Of a stretch of DNA of 20,659 bases, positions 1 through 7,189 are shown piece after piece (positions within the stretch are counted from its first letter, which is position 1; the number at the start of each line of letters is the position of its first letter). Source of the stretch: a virus; IMG/VR virus record IMGVR_UViG_3300047510_002083, positions 1-20,659 of that record, one strand, 5' to 3'. The position numbers and the translations under genes were made by a program. Below the pieces are notes generated by a model, which was not told the origin of the DNA, searched no databases, and saw only the letters and a program-made list of their open reading frames with translations.

Positions 1-351
1 GTACCACTTGTACCTGATGAACCCGAACTACCAGAAGTTCCACTTGATCCTGACGTTCCATTTATACCTGAAGACCCTGATGTTCCCGATGAACCCGAAG
101 TACCACTAGACCCTGAAGTACCACTTGTACCTGATGAACCCGAACTACCAGAAGTTCCACTTGATCCTGACGTTCCATTTATACCTGAAGACCCTGATGT
201 TCCCGATGAACCCGAAGTACCACTAGACCCTGAAGTACCACTTGTACCTGATGAACCCGAACTACCAGAAGTTCCACTTGATCCTGACGTTCCATTTATA
301 CCTGAAGACCCTGATGTTCCCGATGAACCCGAAGTACCACTAGACCCTGAA
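1..351. repeat. three perfect 117-bp tandem repeats
   Basis: Copies 1-117, 118-234 and 235-351 are identical by eye. Each encodes 39 residues, or 13 Gly-X-Y triplets, of the collagen-like protein. The array touches the left edge, so the copy number is unknown. Related but diverged modules continue to about 1580; for example the units near 590-720 and 720-810 share long identical stretches. Perfect identity in one part and divergence elsewhere suggests recent unequal recombination or an assembly effect. Confidence 0.9.
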
Positions 352-1700
352 GTACCACTTGACCCGGAGGTACCATTTGTACCTGAAGATCCTGAACTAC
401 CTGAAGTACCACTTGACCCTGATGTACCATTTATTCCAGAAGAACCTGAACTACCTGATGTACCAGAAGAACCTGATGTACCAGATGTTCCCGAAGAACC
501 AGAACTTCCACTTGTACCAGATGAACCTGAAGTACCATTAACTCCTGAAGAACCGCTGGATCCTGAAGTTCCAGAAGAACCTGAACTACCTGATGTACCA
601 CTCGATCCCGAAGTTCCGTTTGTACCTGACGAACCTGAACTACCAGAAGTTCCACTTGACCCTGACGTTCCATTTATACCTGAAGATCCCGAAGAACCTG
701 ATGTTCCTGATGAACCTGAACTACCTGATGTACCACTCGATCCCGAAGTTCCGTTTGTACCTGACGAACCTGAACTACCAGAAGTTCCACTTGATCCTGA
801 CGTTCCATTTATACCTGAAGAACCACTTGATCCTGATGTTCCAGACGAACCTGAAGTTCCACTCACACCTGATGAACCACTTGACCCCGAAGTACCGCTT
901 ACTCCTGAACTACCACTTGAACCAGAAGTTCCATTTATACCTGAAGAACCACTTGATCCTGATGTTCCAGACGATCCTGAAGTTCCACTCACACCTGATG
1001 AACCACTTGACCCTGAAGTACCACTCGATCCTGAACTTCCACTTGAACCTGACGTTCCATTTGTTCCTGAAGATCCACTGCTACCTGACGTTCCATTAAC
1101 ACCCGAAGACCCGCTACTTCCAGATGTCCCTGATGTACCAGAAGAACCAGAGCTACCTGAACTACCACTTGAACCTGACGTTCCGTTTGTTCCTGATGAA
1201 CCACTACTACCTGAAGTTCCATTCACCCCCGATGAACCACTTGACCCAGAAGTTCCATTGACACCAGAAGATCCCGAACTTCCAGAAGAACCAGAACTAC
1301 CCGAAGTTCCGTTTGTACCTGACGAACCTGAGGTACCGTTAGTACCCGAAGAACCAGAACTTCCGCTAGTTCCATTTACACCTGAAGATCCTGAAGTTCC
1401 ATTCACACCAGAAGAACCAGATGTTCCCGAAGAACCTGATGATCCAGAAGTACCACTTGACCCTGAAGAACCACTCGAACCTGATGGTCCATTGGTACCA
1501 TTCATACCTGAAGATCCTGAAGTACCTGATGAACCTGAAGATCCTGAAGACCCTGAAGTACCAGAAGATCCTGAAGTACCAAGAAGATCTTGTACCTGAG
1601 CTTTAAAAGTTTGAGTTTCAGTGTCGTTGTTAACTACAACCCATGCTCCAGGAACAGATCCTGTGAAATTAGGTAATTGTGAGATTTTTTTGTTTGCCAT
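1..1700 (-). CDS. collagen-like (Gly-X-Y) fibre protein, 3' end outside window
   Basis: The frame opens with ATG at 1700 and stays open to the left edge, giving 566 complete codons with no stop. About 40 non-repetitive residues come first (MANKKISQLPNFTGSVPGAW and onward, up to VQDLL). Then follows an uninterrupted collagen-like array in which every third residue is Gly: GTS, GSS, GTN, GVN, GMN, GPS. The X and Y positions are mostly Ser, Thr and Asn with almost no Pro, so a bacterial or phage collagen-type triple helix without hydroxyproline is expected. Such arrays form elongated trimeric shafts in phage tail fibres or head decorations. A globular C-terminal tip would lie beyond position 1. 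The last three modules in the window (1-351) are perfect 117-bp repeats. The gene begins 7 nt after the preceding small gene, so the two are probably co-transcribed. Proline-rich plus-strand frames here are antisense shadows. The assignment to tail or capsid is inference. Confidence 0.85.
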   Translation of the reverse strand, partial: MANKKISQLPNFTGSVPGAWVVVNNDTETQTFKAQVQDLLGTSGSSGTSGSSGSSGSSGTSGSSGMNGTNGPSGSSGSSGSSGTSGSSGSSGTSGSSGVNGTSGSSGVNGTSGSSGSSGTNGTSGSSGTNGTSGSSGSSGSSGSSGVNGTSGSSGSSGVNGTSGSSGSSGTNGTSGSSGSSGSSGSSGTSGTSGSSGSSGVNGTSGSSGSSGTNGTSGSSGSSGSSGTSGSSGSSGVSGTSGSSGTSGSSGSSGINGTSGSSGSSGVSGTSGSSGSSGVSGTSGSSGTSGSSGSSGINGTSGSSGTSGSSGSSGTNGTSGSSGTSGSSGSSGTSGSSGSSGINGTSGSSGTSGSSGSSGTNGTSGSSGTSGSSGSSGTSGSSGSSGVNGTSGSSGTSGSSGSSGTSGTSGSSGTSGSSGSSGINGTSGSSGTSGSSGSSGTNGTSGSSGTSGSSGTSGSSGTSGSSGINGTSGSSGTSGSSGSSGTSGTSGSSGTSGSSGTSGSSGINGTSGSSGTSGSSGSSGTSGTSGSSGTSGSSGTSGSSGINGTSGSSGTSGSSGSSGTSG

Positions 1701-1707
1701 CTTATTT

Positions 1708-2028
1708 TTAATATTGGTATTCTAACCCAAAATTATCTTGTGTTGTCATTATGTTTCCATACTCATAAAGAATGTAGTAGGTTTCTCCTTCAGGTGTTGG
1801 GTCATCACACCCTTCGGGCCATAATGTAAAATCTATGAATTCGTATGACGTAGCGGGAGTTGCGGTACTAAATGAACCGACAATATACCATACTTCTCTT
1901 GTTGCCAATGGAGGAATTGCGTAGTTTGTAACACTCAATTCATCAGCACATCTCGAATAGTTAATCACAAGATTTCTACTCGGCATCAAGTTTTTTATAT
2001 TGACTCTTCTACAAACGCAATTTGACAT
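1708..2028 (-). CDS. small Cys-containing protein upstream of collagen-like gene, unknown function
   Basis: A 106-residue protein with no signal peptide or membrane segment. It opens with a CxC pair (MSNCVCRRVNIKN), has a third Cys at NYSRC and a fourth at PEGCDD, and ends in a Tyr/Phe-rich tail. The pattern of an early Cys pair, then a strand ending in Y-x-x-C, recalls short beta-sandwich modules seen in Bacteroidota phage tail or fibre proteins. That comparison is from memory of the pattern and is weak. The gene has its own unit start: a TATTTATA box at 2046-2053 lies 17 nt upstream of the ATG, just after the capsid-gene terminator. The collagen-like gene follows after 7 nt, so an adaptor, baseplate or decoration role with the fibre is plausible. 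Confidence 0.7.
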   Translation of the reverse strand: MSNCVCRRVNIKNLMPSRNLVINYSRCADELSVTNYAIPPLATREVWYIVGSFSTATPATSYEFIDFTLWPEGCDDPTPEGETYYILYEYGNIMTTQDNFGLEYQY

Positions 2029-2045
2029 ATATTATACATTATCAT

Positions 2046-2053
2046 TATAAATA
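2046..2053 (-). promoter_or_regulatory. TATTTATA box before the 2028 start
   Basis: The coding-strand octamer TATTTATA lies 17 nt upstream of the ATG at 2028 and 14 nt after the gp23 terminator hairpin. This is where a promoter restarting transcription would be expected. Confidence 0.5.
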
Positions 2054-2067
2054 TCTTTTAAATAAAA

Positions 2068-2089
2068 AAGGGAGGATTTCTCCTCCCTT
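2068..2089 (-). terminator. intrinsic terminator after gp23
   Basis: A perfect 9-bp stem (AAGGGAGGA with TCCTCCCTT) closes a 4-nt loop that reads GAAA in the minus transcript. It is followed on the minus strand by a T-rich run (TTTTTATTT). It begins about 20 nt past the gp23 stop codon. The stable GNRA-type loop and U tract make this a convincing rho-independent terminator for the abundant capsid transcript. Confidence 0.88.
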
Positions 2090-2109
2090 ACTCATAACAT
2101 TTATGACTA

Positions 2110-3960
2110 TTATCTCAAAGATTGTAGGTCAAATGTTCTAACACCATCAACTGTGATACGTCCGTAGAAACGGTTGTTAACCATTTTCTTAGCGTAACGT
2201 GTCATAATACCCTTGATAGGAGTAAAGTTGAATGGATTGTACATAGTTGGAGTCAACTGAAGAGGTACATATGGAGCGTAGATGTAACCAGTGTCCAACA
2301 AGCTAGTTCCCTTGTGACCAATCAAAACTTGGTTAGGTGGGAAGTATGGATCACGGTAAACTTGGTATCTACCTGCCAATGTTCCAACTCTTTCGATACC
2401 CATGTTGTACTGATCCTGATCAGGAGACGCGTTAGACACGTGGAAGTACTCCAAGTCATCAAAGATAGCCGATACTTCTGAAGATACAACGATCCAGTTA
2501 GCACCACCTCTAAGAGTTGATTTATGGATTTGAGCTGAAAGCTGGTTGATAGCTGTGATCAACGTTTGGTTCCAGTCCTTCTGAGTGTAAGGAGTAGTAC
2601 CAGAAGAAGAAAGTCTCTTCCATCCGTTGTAATCCCAACGTAGATCCCACGCCGCACCTTTTCTCAAGTCTCTCAAGATCTCACGGTCGATTTCAGCCGC
2701 CACTTGCTCAGACAACAAAGCTGTCAATTCAGCTTCAGCGTCGATGTTGTGGAATGCTGCAACGTCTTGTGCCAATTCAGGAGACCATTGTGCTCTAAGT
2801 TTTCTTTCTGTAACAGAAACAGTTACTGACTCAAGGTCGAAAGAAACTTCACCAATTTGATCTTCGAATTCAAGCTCCTTGTACAATCTGTAGATTGCAA
2901 TGAAAGATGCTGAGTCTGCTGAAGAAGCTGAGAATGTAGTACCTGTGTAACCATCAGGAGATGTCTGACCACACTCAACACAAACTGGAGTTTGAAGATC
3001 AAGCTCTAAGTAAATTCTACCATCACTAGTACAGATGTCGTTGTATTGACCACCAGAACCTGAAGTTGGCCATACAGTTTGAGCATTTCTTCCGTACTGG
3101 ACAATACCTTTACCGTATTTTTGAGTAACGACATTGAACAAGATAGCACCCGTTCCCAATCCCCAACCAGCTTGACCTGAAGTTGCTGTAGTTGGAAGGA
3201 TAACCAATCCTGAAAGGAATTCTTCGGTATCCATAGTGTTACCGTTAGGTCCGATCAATTGACCTTGACCATCAGAGTAGAAACCACTCATTTCGATAAT
3301 AACCTTTCTATAGTTACTATTAGGATATCCTGAAGGAATTAATACACTATTGTCCCATACTACAGTGTTAGTAACAGCTGTAATAGCTGACCACTTACCT
3401 TTTGAGTAATCAAACAATCCTGGAGGATTCAAACCAGCTTCGTTACCTTCGTAGAACAAGTCATACAAGTCCTTAGTGAAGATATCGTTGTAACCAGCAG
3501 CACCCGCAGGAACTTCAGTGTAGCCAGCGTTTGGATTACCTTGGTTACCAGCAGTTGCGTAACCAGGAGCACCTACTGGTGGGTAGTGATTACCACTGAA
3601 TTGGTTTTCAGTACCACCTGAGTAACCTTGGATTTTAGGTACGAAGTAGAACAACTTACCGATAGGTAGGTTCATAGCTTGTACAGATACGATGTCGTTA
3701 GCGAGTAATTTAGAGAATACTCTTCTAACGATTGGGAAAACTACAGTTTCGAATGAACCTGAGTCAGATGTTGAAGAAGCTTCGTTGATTAAGTGTGAAG
3801 CTTGGTTTTCGTACAACTGAGCGATGTTTTCTTTTAAGTGACCATTAAGACCCTCAAGGAATCCTAATTTGTCCCATTTGTTGATTGTGTCTTCTTTGAT
3901 AACTTTCAAATGCTTCATGCCGATGTTACCAACAAGACCACTTTCTAATAATGCACCCAT
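2110..3960 (-). CDS. gp23: major capsid protein, T4 gp23 family
   Basis: A 616-residue protein (T4 gp23 is 521). The N-terminal part (IKEDTINKWDKLGFLEGL, then QLYENQASHLINEA) and the block FETVVFPIVRRVFSKLLAND, followed by VSVQAMNLPIGKLFYFVP, match the T4 gp23 plan: a short propeptide, then PxVRRxxPxLIAxDxxxVQPMxxPTG. The C-terminal half keeps the family flavour (ELxxLLSEQVAAEIDREILRD, then the NWIVVSSEVSAIFDDL stretch, and TPIKGIMTRYAKKMVNNRFYG near the end). A likely gp21 cleavage site lies after Glu60 in LINE/A, matching the T4 (I/L)-x-E rule and giving a mature protein of about 556 residues. The gene follows gp22 by 23 nt in T4 order. It is preceded by a long A-rich leader without a Shine-Dalgarno sequence and ends in a strong terminator. 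The protein forms the hexameric lattice of the head. Confidence 0.96.
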   Translation of the reverse strand: MGALLESGLVGNIGMKHLKVIKEDTINKWDKLGFLEGLNGHLKENIAQLYENQASHLINEASSTSDSGSFETVVFPIVRRVFSKLLANDIVSVQAMNLPIGKLFYFVPKIQGYSGGTENQFSGNHYPPVGAPGYATAGNQGNPNAGYTEVPAGAAGYNDIFTKDLYDLFYEGNEAGLNPPGLFDYSKGKWSAITAVTNTVVWDNSVLIPSGYPNSNYRKVIIEMSGFYSDGQGQLIGPNGNTMDTEEFLSGLVILPTTATSGQAGWGLGTGAILFNVVTQKYGKGIVQYGRNAQTVWPTSGSGGQYNDICTSDGRIYLELDLQTPVCVECGQTSPDGYTGTTFSASSADSASFIAIYRLYKELEFEDQIGEVSFDLESVTVSVTERKLRAQWSPELAQDVAAFHNIDAEAELTALLSEQVAAEIDREILRDLRKGAAWDLRWDYNGWKRLSSSGTTPYTQKDWNQTLITAINQLSAQIHKSTLRGGANWIVVSSEVSAIFDDLEYFHVSNASPDQDQYNMGIERVGTLAGRYQVYRDPYFPPNQVLIGHKGTSLLDTGYIYAPYVPLQLTPTMYNPFNFTPIKGIMTRYAKKMVNNRFYGRITVDGVRTFDLQSLR

Positions 3961-3983
3961 TTTTAATATTTTTTTTAGGTTGT

Positions 3984-5564
3984 TTATTTTGCGATTTTTT
4001 GCATGATGTCCTTCATTCTTAGGAACTGAGGATTCTCATACGTTTTTGACTCGATCAAGTTTTGAGCTGAACCTGAAGCTGGTGATTTTTCAATCTTACT
4101 TACTGATTCAGTCACAACATTTTGAGTCGTGTTGTTTAGTTCATTCTTGATAGAATTGTAGAGAGATTTGGATTCCTTCAAAGTTTCAACATTGTCAAAT
4201 CTTCTAAGAATATTGATTTTCTCTTGCTTCGTAGTTGTATGTTCTGTAAACAATCTTGTAGCATATGCTAAGTTTGAGTTGAACACAGCAACCTCATTCA
4301 ATTTTTCTCTGAACACGTTAAGAGCCTTACGGTATTCTTCGTTTTTCTCTCTTAATCTTTGGACTTCTTCGTTAACGTTAGCAGCACCTTTTGTGTAATC
4401 GTAGTTTCTGTTGTTAGAAACTCCTTTTCTCAAACCGCGACCATCTTTAGAACCGAATCCGTAAGTTCTTGCAGCTTCTTTAGCTTCAGACTTTTCGTAA
4501 TCTTTCTTACCAGGATGTGTTTTAGACTTATCACCTTTGTTACCTCCGAATTTACCTTCGTAGTCTTTGTAGTGTCCGTCCTTACCTTCACCAGCCTTTT
4601 TCTTAACTCCGTCTACAGTCTTACGCTTGTATTCGTCTTTGTTAGAACCATAATTTTTGTCCTTAGCTTCTTCCATCTCCTCTTCGGTGAATTCAAATTT
4701 CTTAGGTTTAAGGTTCATACCAACTCCCTTAGCACGTCCCTTTGGTTCGATTGCTCCTTCCTTAGTTTCTGCCTTGGTAGTTAGTTTAGCTGATTTTAGG
4801 TTACCCATAACTGGTTTGATGGTCATTTTACCTTCATTAACATCAGAGTCATCCATGTCATCCATGTCTTCCTCTTCGTCCATTTCGATCTCGTAAACTA
4901 CCTCATCCATCTCTTCGTCCATTTCTTCAGTGTACTCAGAATCATGTCCCATTCCTTCACCCATTTCAGTTTCATTGAAAATGTCTGCGATCATTTGATC
5001 CAATTCTTCGTCCGAAATTTCTTCGTCATCTGAAACTTCAACGTCCATGTCCATTTGCTCGTCCATTTCTTCGCCCATAGAGTCTTCCTCTTCTTCGCCT
5101 TCCATTTGGATAATGTACTCAACGTCTTCGTCCTCATCTTCGATGTGAACTTGGTTATCGTCTTGTGTAACGATAATTCCATCCTCATCACTCATCGCCT
5201 TGAAAACCTTTAAGATTTCTTCGTCAGATGCTCCTGTTAGATCGATTGGTAGTTCATCTTCCTCAGAATCAAAATCCATTTCCATTTCATCCTCTTCGGA
5301 ATCCATTTCCATTTCATCATCTTCATCAGATTCTTCCTCCGAATCCATATCAATTCCTAAAATGTCCTCAGCGTCTTGCTCATCCATTTCAGTCATATCC
5401 ATTTCTTCGTCGTGTTCAGCCTCTTTCAGAGACTCTTTTACTAGTTCAGAGATTTCTTCCTTCATGGTTGAAGCAAGTATTCCTTTTGCATTTTCAGCGA
5501 CTACTTGTTCCAAATTTTTCATTTGTAGTAGTGCTTCCTCGACTAATGACTTGTTGTCTGCCAT
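3984..5564 (-). CDS. gp22: prohead core scaffold protein, gp22-like
   Basis: A 526-residue protein between gp21 and gp23, the T4 gene 22 position, but about twice the T4 length (269). It has three parts. Residues about 1-240 are extremely acidic, with long Asp/Glu/Met runs such as DEEMDMTEMDEQDAEDILG. Residues about 255-390 are lysine- and glycine-rich and basic. Residues about 395-526 hold a helical, coiled-coil-like segment (QRLREKNEEYRKALNVFREK, then LAYATRLFTEHTTTKQEKIN) that resembles the C-terminal half of gp22-type scaffolds. In T4, gp22 builds the transient core around which gp23 assembles and is then destroyed by gp21. A TATTTATA box 25 nt upstream and a preceding terminator indicate a fresh transcription start. 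The family call rests on position plus the C-terminal part; the first two parts look lineage-specific. Confidence 0.85.
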   Translation of the reverse strand: MADNKSLVEEALLQMKNLEQVVAENAKGILASTMKEEISELVKESLKEAEHDEEMDMTEMDEQDAEDILGIDMDSEEESDEDDEMEMDSEEDEMEMDFDSEEDELPIDLTGASDEEILKVFKAMSDEDGIIVTQDDNQVHIEDEDEDVEYIIQMEGEEEEDSMGEEMDEQMDMDVEVSDDEEISDEELDQMIADIFNETEMGEGMGHDSEYTEEMDEEMDEVVYEIEMDEEEDMDDMDDSDVNEGKMTIKPVMGNLKSAKLTTKAETKEGAIEPKGRAKGVGMNLKPKKFEFTEEEMEEAKDKNYGSNKDEYKRKTVDGVKKKAGEGKDGHYKDYEGKFGGNKGDKSKTHPGKKDYEKSEAKEAARTYGFGSKDGRGLRKGVSNNRNYDYTKGAANVNEEVQRLREKNEEYRKALNVFREKLNEVAVFNSNLAYATRLFTEHTTTKQEKINILRRFDNVETLKESKSLYNSIKNELNNTTQNVVTESVSKIEKSPASGSAQNLIESKTYENPQFLRMKDIMQKIAK

Positions 5565-5589
5565 AATTTAAATTGTGAATAATTTACCA

Positions 5590-5597
5590 TATAAATA
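5590..5597 (-). promoter_or_regulatory. TATTTATA box before gp22
   Basis: Coding-strand TATTTATA lies 25 nt upstream of the gp22 ATG, between the terminator at 5654-5678 and the gene. It would drive gp22 and gp23 expression separately from gp21. Confidence 0.5.
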
Positions 5598-5653
5598 TAT
5601 CCAATTTGTAAAAAATTCTTTTTTATGGATATAACAAACAAATTAAAATAAAA

Positions 5654-5678
5654 AATCCCCCACTTTTGGTGGAGGATT
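5654..5678 (-). terminator. intrinsic terminator after the gp21 / small-ORF unit
   Basis: In the minus transcript the arms TCCTCCAC and GTGGGGGA (extended by two A-T pairs) close a CAAAA loop and are followed by TTTTTTATTTTAATT. One pair is a G-U wobble in the minus RNA but a C-A mismatch in the plus RNA, so the hairpin is built for minus-strand transcription. Its loop and G-run match the hairpins at 17498 and 18386, suggesting one terminator design used repeatedly. Confidence 0.85.
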
Positions 5679-5699
5679 ATTATTTAGTTATTGTAAAAT

Positions 5700-5900
5700 T
5701 TACTTCTCTACAACTTCATCGATCTTACTCTCAGATACAGATGTGATTCTCCAATCGTGTGGGAAACCTGCGTATCTTGAAGTGACCTTAGCTTCAACGT
5801 CTGTTACGTTGAAACCTCTTACGAGTTTTTCTTCTCTAATTTTTTTGATCTTTCCTGTGTTCTCATCGGGAAGGTCATAAGTGATTTTTGCAACAAAGTT
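5700..5900 (-). CDS. small conserved-looking ORF with no canonical start codon
   Basis: The frame reads NFVAKITYDLPDENTGKIKK, continues through EEKLVRGFNVTDVEAKVTSR and PHDWRITSVSES, and stops at 5700-5702 (66 codons). Composition and pattern are clearly protein-like, recalling small Bacteroidota DUF4494-type proteins (strand, charged turn, LVxxFxVTDVEAKVT). That resemblance is from memory and unproven. There is no ATG, GTG or TTG anywhere in the frame, and a TAA sits directly before the AAC codon at 5898-5900. So the start is unknown: a rare ATT/ATC start, an indel in this genome or assembly, or recoding from gp21. The ORF lies 5 nt after the gp21 stop and before a terminator, so it shares the gp21 transcript. 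The start coordinate given is simply the first sense codon after the in-frame stop. Confidence 0.5.
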   Translation of the reverse strand, partial: NFVAKITYDLPDENTGKIKKIREEKLVRGFNVTDVEAKVTSRYAGFPHDWRITSVSESKIDEVVEK

Positions 5901-5905
5901 TTAAA

Positions 5906-6637
5906 TTATCTGTTTAAATAATGGTTCAATTTATTCAATAAGTCAATAGAGCGGTCCATACCTTTTCCAGAACTTTGTGCTGTAGATGATATTCTTGCCA
6001 TTTTTTCTTCCTCTAAGTTCTCCTCGAAATTGTTTCTGTCTTTTACGTCTGTAAAGAGATAAGCTCCTGGTGTGGATGGTGATGATACCAAATCAAAACA
6101 GATTAGTTCAAAATCGTCTTGTACTTCGTTTTGTTCACCGATTTTCTTCAGAGATCCTACACCACGAGATGAAATACCCAAGGTTACTCCTTGACGAAGA
6201 AGGTTTGCTGCTTGGTCACCTTTGGTTGATACAATACCTCTTTCGTGGAAACCTGGTGAGGTAAGGAGTTTGAGTTTACCCATAAGGATATGTCCGTCCC
6301 ACCAAATCTCGTTGATTGCGTGTGATACACGATCCAAATCAATTAGTGATGATTCAGGGTGATTGAGTTCAGACAGGGCAACTCCCTTGTCGATCATTTT
6401 CTTGTAGTTATCCGCCTCTCTTTTGAGGATTCTCTCAGGATATACACGACCATTTCTGTTTGGTGTGTTGTACTTTTGAAGAACGGCATAAAACTCAAAT
6501 GGTTTTGAATAGTCCAACATATTTTTGTTGGATTCCTCGATAATTGACTTGTTGAATTCGTGGTTGGGCGAGATATGTCCCGCATCCATCTCAATCAATA
6601 TTCCCTTACCAATTTCACTTGGACCTAAAATTCGCAT
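5906..6637 (-). CDS. gp21: prohead core protease, T4 gp21 family (peptidase S77)
   Basis: A 243-residue serine protease that matures the procapsid by cleaving scaffold and capsid proteins after (I/L)-x-E. Visible family features: NTPNRNGRVYPERIL near residues 57-71; the catalytic-His segment ALSELNHPE with His93; an acidic strand INEIWWDGHILMGKLKLL; and the catalytic-Ser motif GISSRGVGSL, with Ser156 or Ser157 as nucleophile. Then comes FDLVSSPSTPGAY (residues 181-193), the conserved segment closing the fold. Length and motif order fit T4 gp21 (212 residues). The C-terminal tail (FEENLEEEKM and onward) is probably removed by self-cleavage. The gene begins a transcription unit with a TATTTATA box 16 nt upstream and is followed by gp22 and gp23, as in T4. 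Confidence 0.95.
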   Translation of the reverse strand: MRILGPSEIGKGILIEMDAGHISPNHEFNKSIIEESNKNMLDYSKPFEFYAVLQKYNTPNRNGRVYPERILKREADNYKKMIDKGVALSELNHPESSLIDLDRVSHAINEIWWDGHILMGKLKLLTSPGFHERGIVSTKGDQAANLLRQGVTLGISSRGVGSLKKIGEQNEVQDDFELICFDLVSSPSTPGAYLFTDVKDRNNFEENLEEEKMARISSTAQSSGKGMDRSIDLLNKLNHYLNR

Positions 6638-6653
6638 ATAGATATCTTTTAGA

Positions 6654-6661
6654 TATAAATA
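6654..6661 (-). promoter_or_regulatory. TATTTATA box before gp21
   Basis: Coding-strand TATTTATA lies 16 nt upstream of the gp21 ATG, in the 106-nt gap after the preceding gene. The gap is otherwise AT-rich. Confidence 0.5.
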
Positions 6662-6743
6662 TACTGATTATAGTTCTTTTACTTTTTTTGAAATGGTGAA
6701 GTCAAAATAGGAAGATTTTTTGAAACTATTGACGTAGATTTCT

Positions 6744-7091
6744 CTATAGTTTCAGTTTTGGGTCTTTGAAATCCATTTCAGTATTGAAGAAAAGTGTTAT
6801 TTCTAAATTCATAAAACTCTTTTTTCCATATGTAATACCACTTGTTCTAAGATCTAAATCTACAATATATTTTTCTTTGAACATACCTCTATCTAATACC
6901 TCGTATACAGAATTCTTTATTGATTTTCCAAATGTGGAAACAACACGTTCCACATTTTCGTATTCATCCTTGGGGGTAACCCAACTTTGAATGTTTAGAT
7001 AAATTGACTTTAAATTTTTGGAATCAACTGTTCCATAGTTAATTTTAGCGTCAGGAAATCCTACTAAACGTGAGGTTTTACCTTTTTTCAT
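6744..7091 (-). CDS. unknown 115-residue protein in the gp67/gp68 position
   Basis: Not recognised. It is a soluble 115-residue protein with a basic start (MKKGKTSRLVGFPDAK), a mixed middle (LKSIYLNIQSWVTPKDEYEN, then VVSTFGKSIKNSVYEVLD) and a beta-rich end (EKYIVDLDLRTSGITYGKKS, then LEITLFF). There are no Cys residues, signal peptide or membrane helix. It lies between the portal and protease genes, where T4 carries the small core proteins gp67 and gp68. Its composition does not resemble those acidic helical proteins, so it may be an unrelated virion protein. It diverges from the bS21 gene. The ATG at 7091 is preceded by an A-rich leader (TATTAAAAATAAT) rather than a Shine-Dalgarno sequence. 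Confidence 0.78.
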   Translation of the reverse strand: MKKGKTSRLVGFPDAKINYGTVDSKNLKSIYLNIQSWVTPKDEYENVERVVSTFGKSIKNSVYEVLDRGMFKEKYIVDLDLRTSGITYGKKSFMNLEITLFFNTEMDFKDPKLKL

Positions 7092-7137
7092 ATATTATTT
7101 TTAATACTCATATGTTTATTGATGAATAAAATATATC

Positions 7138-7155
7138 ACCAAAGTGGTCTTTGGT
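7138..7155. promoter_or_regulatory. 7-bp inverted repeat in the divergent bS21 / 7091 intergenic region
   Basis: ACCAAAG and CTTTGGT flank a TGGT loop, followed on the plus strand by CAAATTTTTTT. It lies 34 nt before the bS21 ATG and 46 nt before the divergent minus-strand start. It could be an operator, or a structured bS21 leader if transcription starts further upstream. No plus-strand gene lies upstream that would need a terminator here. Confidence 0.35.
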
Positions 7156-7177
7156 CAAATTTTTTTCAACAAGCGAT

Positions 7178-7185
7178 TATTTATA
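7178..7185 (+). promoter_or_regulatory. TATTTATA box directly before bS21
   Basis: The same octamer, here on the plus strand, lies 4 nt before the bS21 ATG. Its reversal together with the gene is the best evidence that the box is directional and belongs to gene starts. Confidence 0.5.
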
Positions 7186-7189
7186 AGAT

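Noticed and set aside
1-351. CRISPR array
   Set aside because: The 117-bp units are contiguous, without spacers, and are coding throughout.
359-1606. Proline-, leucine- or tyrosine-rich plus-strand reading frames, and a Gln/Val-rich minus frame at 431-673 and 989-1222
   Set aside because: They are other frames of the strict Gly-X-Y coding array on the minus strand, and their composition simply mirrors its codons.
4168-5571. Ser/Phe-rich plus-strand frames opposite gp22
   Set aside because: Antisense of Asp/Glu/Lys codons in gp22; no leader or box, and the minus-strand gene is well supported.
5900-5920. Programmed -1 frameshift fusing gp21 to the downstream small ORF
   Set aside because: The TTTAAAC heptamer is in phase, but the -1 frame meets TAA at 5901-5903 after three codons, so slippage alone cannot produce the fusion.
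6721-6754. 9-bp inverted repeat (TGAAACTAT / ATAGTTTCA) at the end of the 6744 gene, as a terminator
   Set aside because: The loop is 16 nt, the stem is AT-rich and the minus-strand tail is A-rich rather than T-rich; no T run follows.
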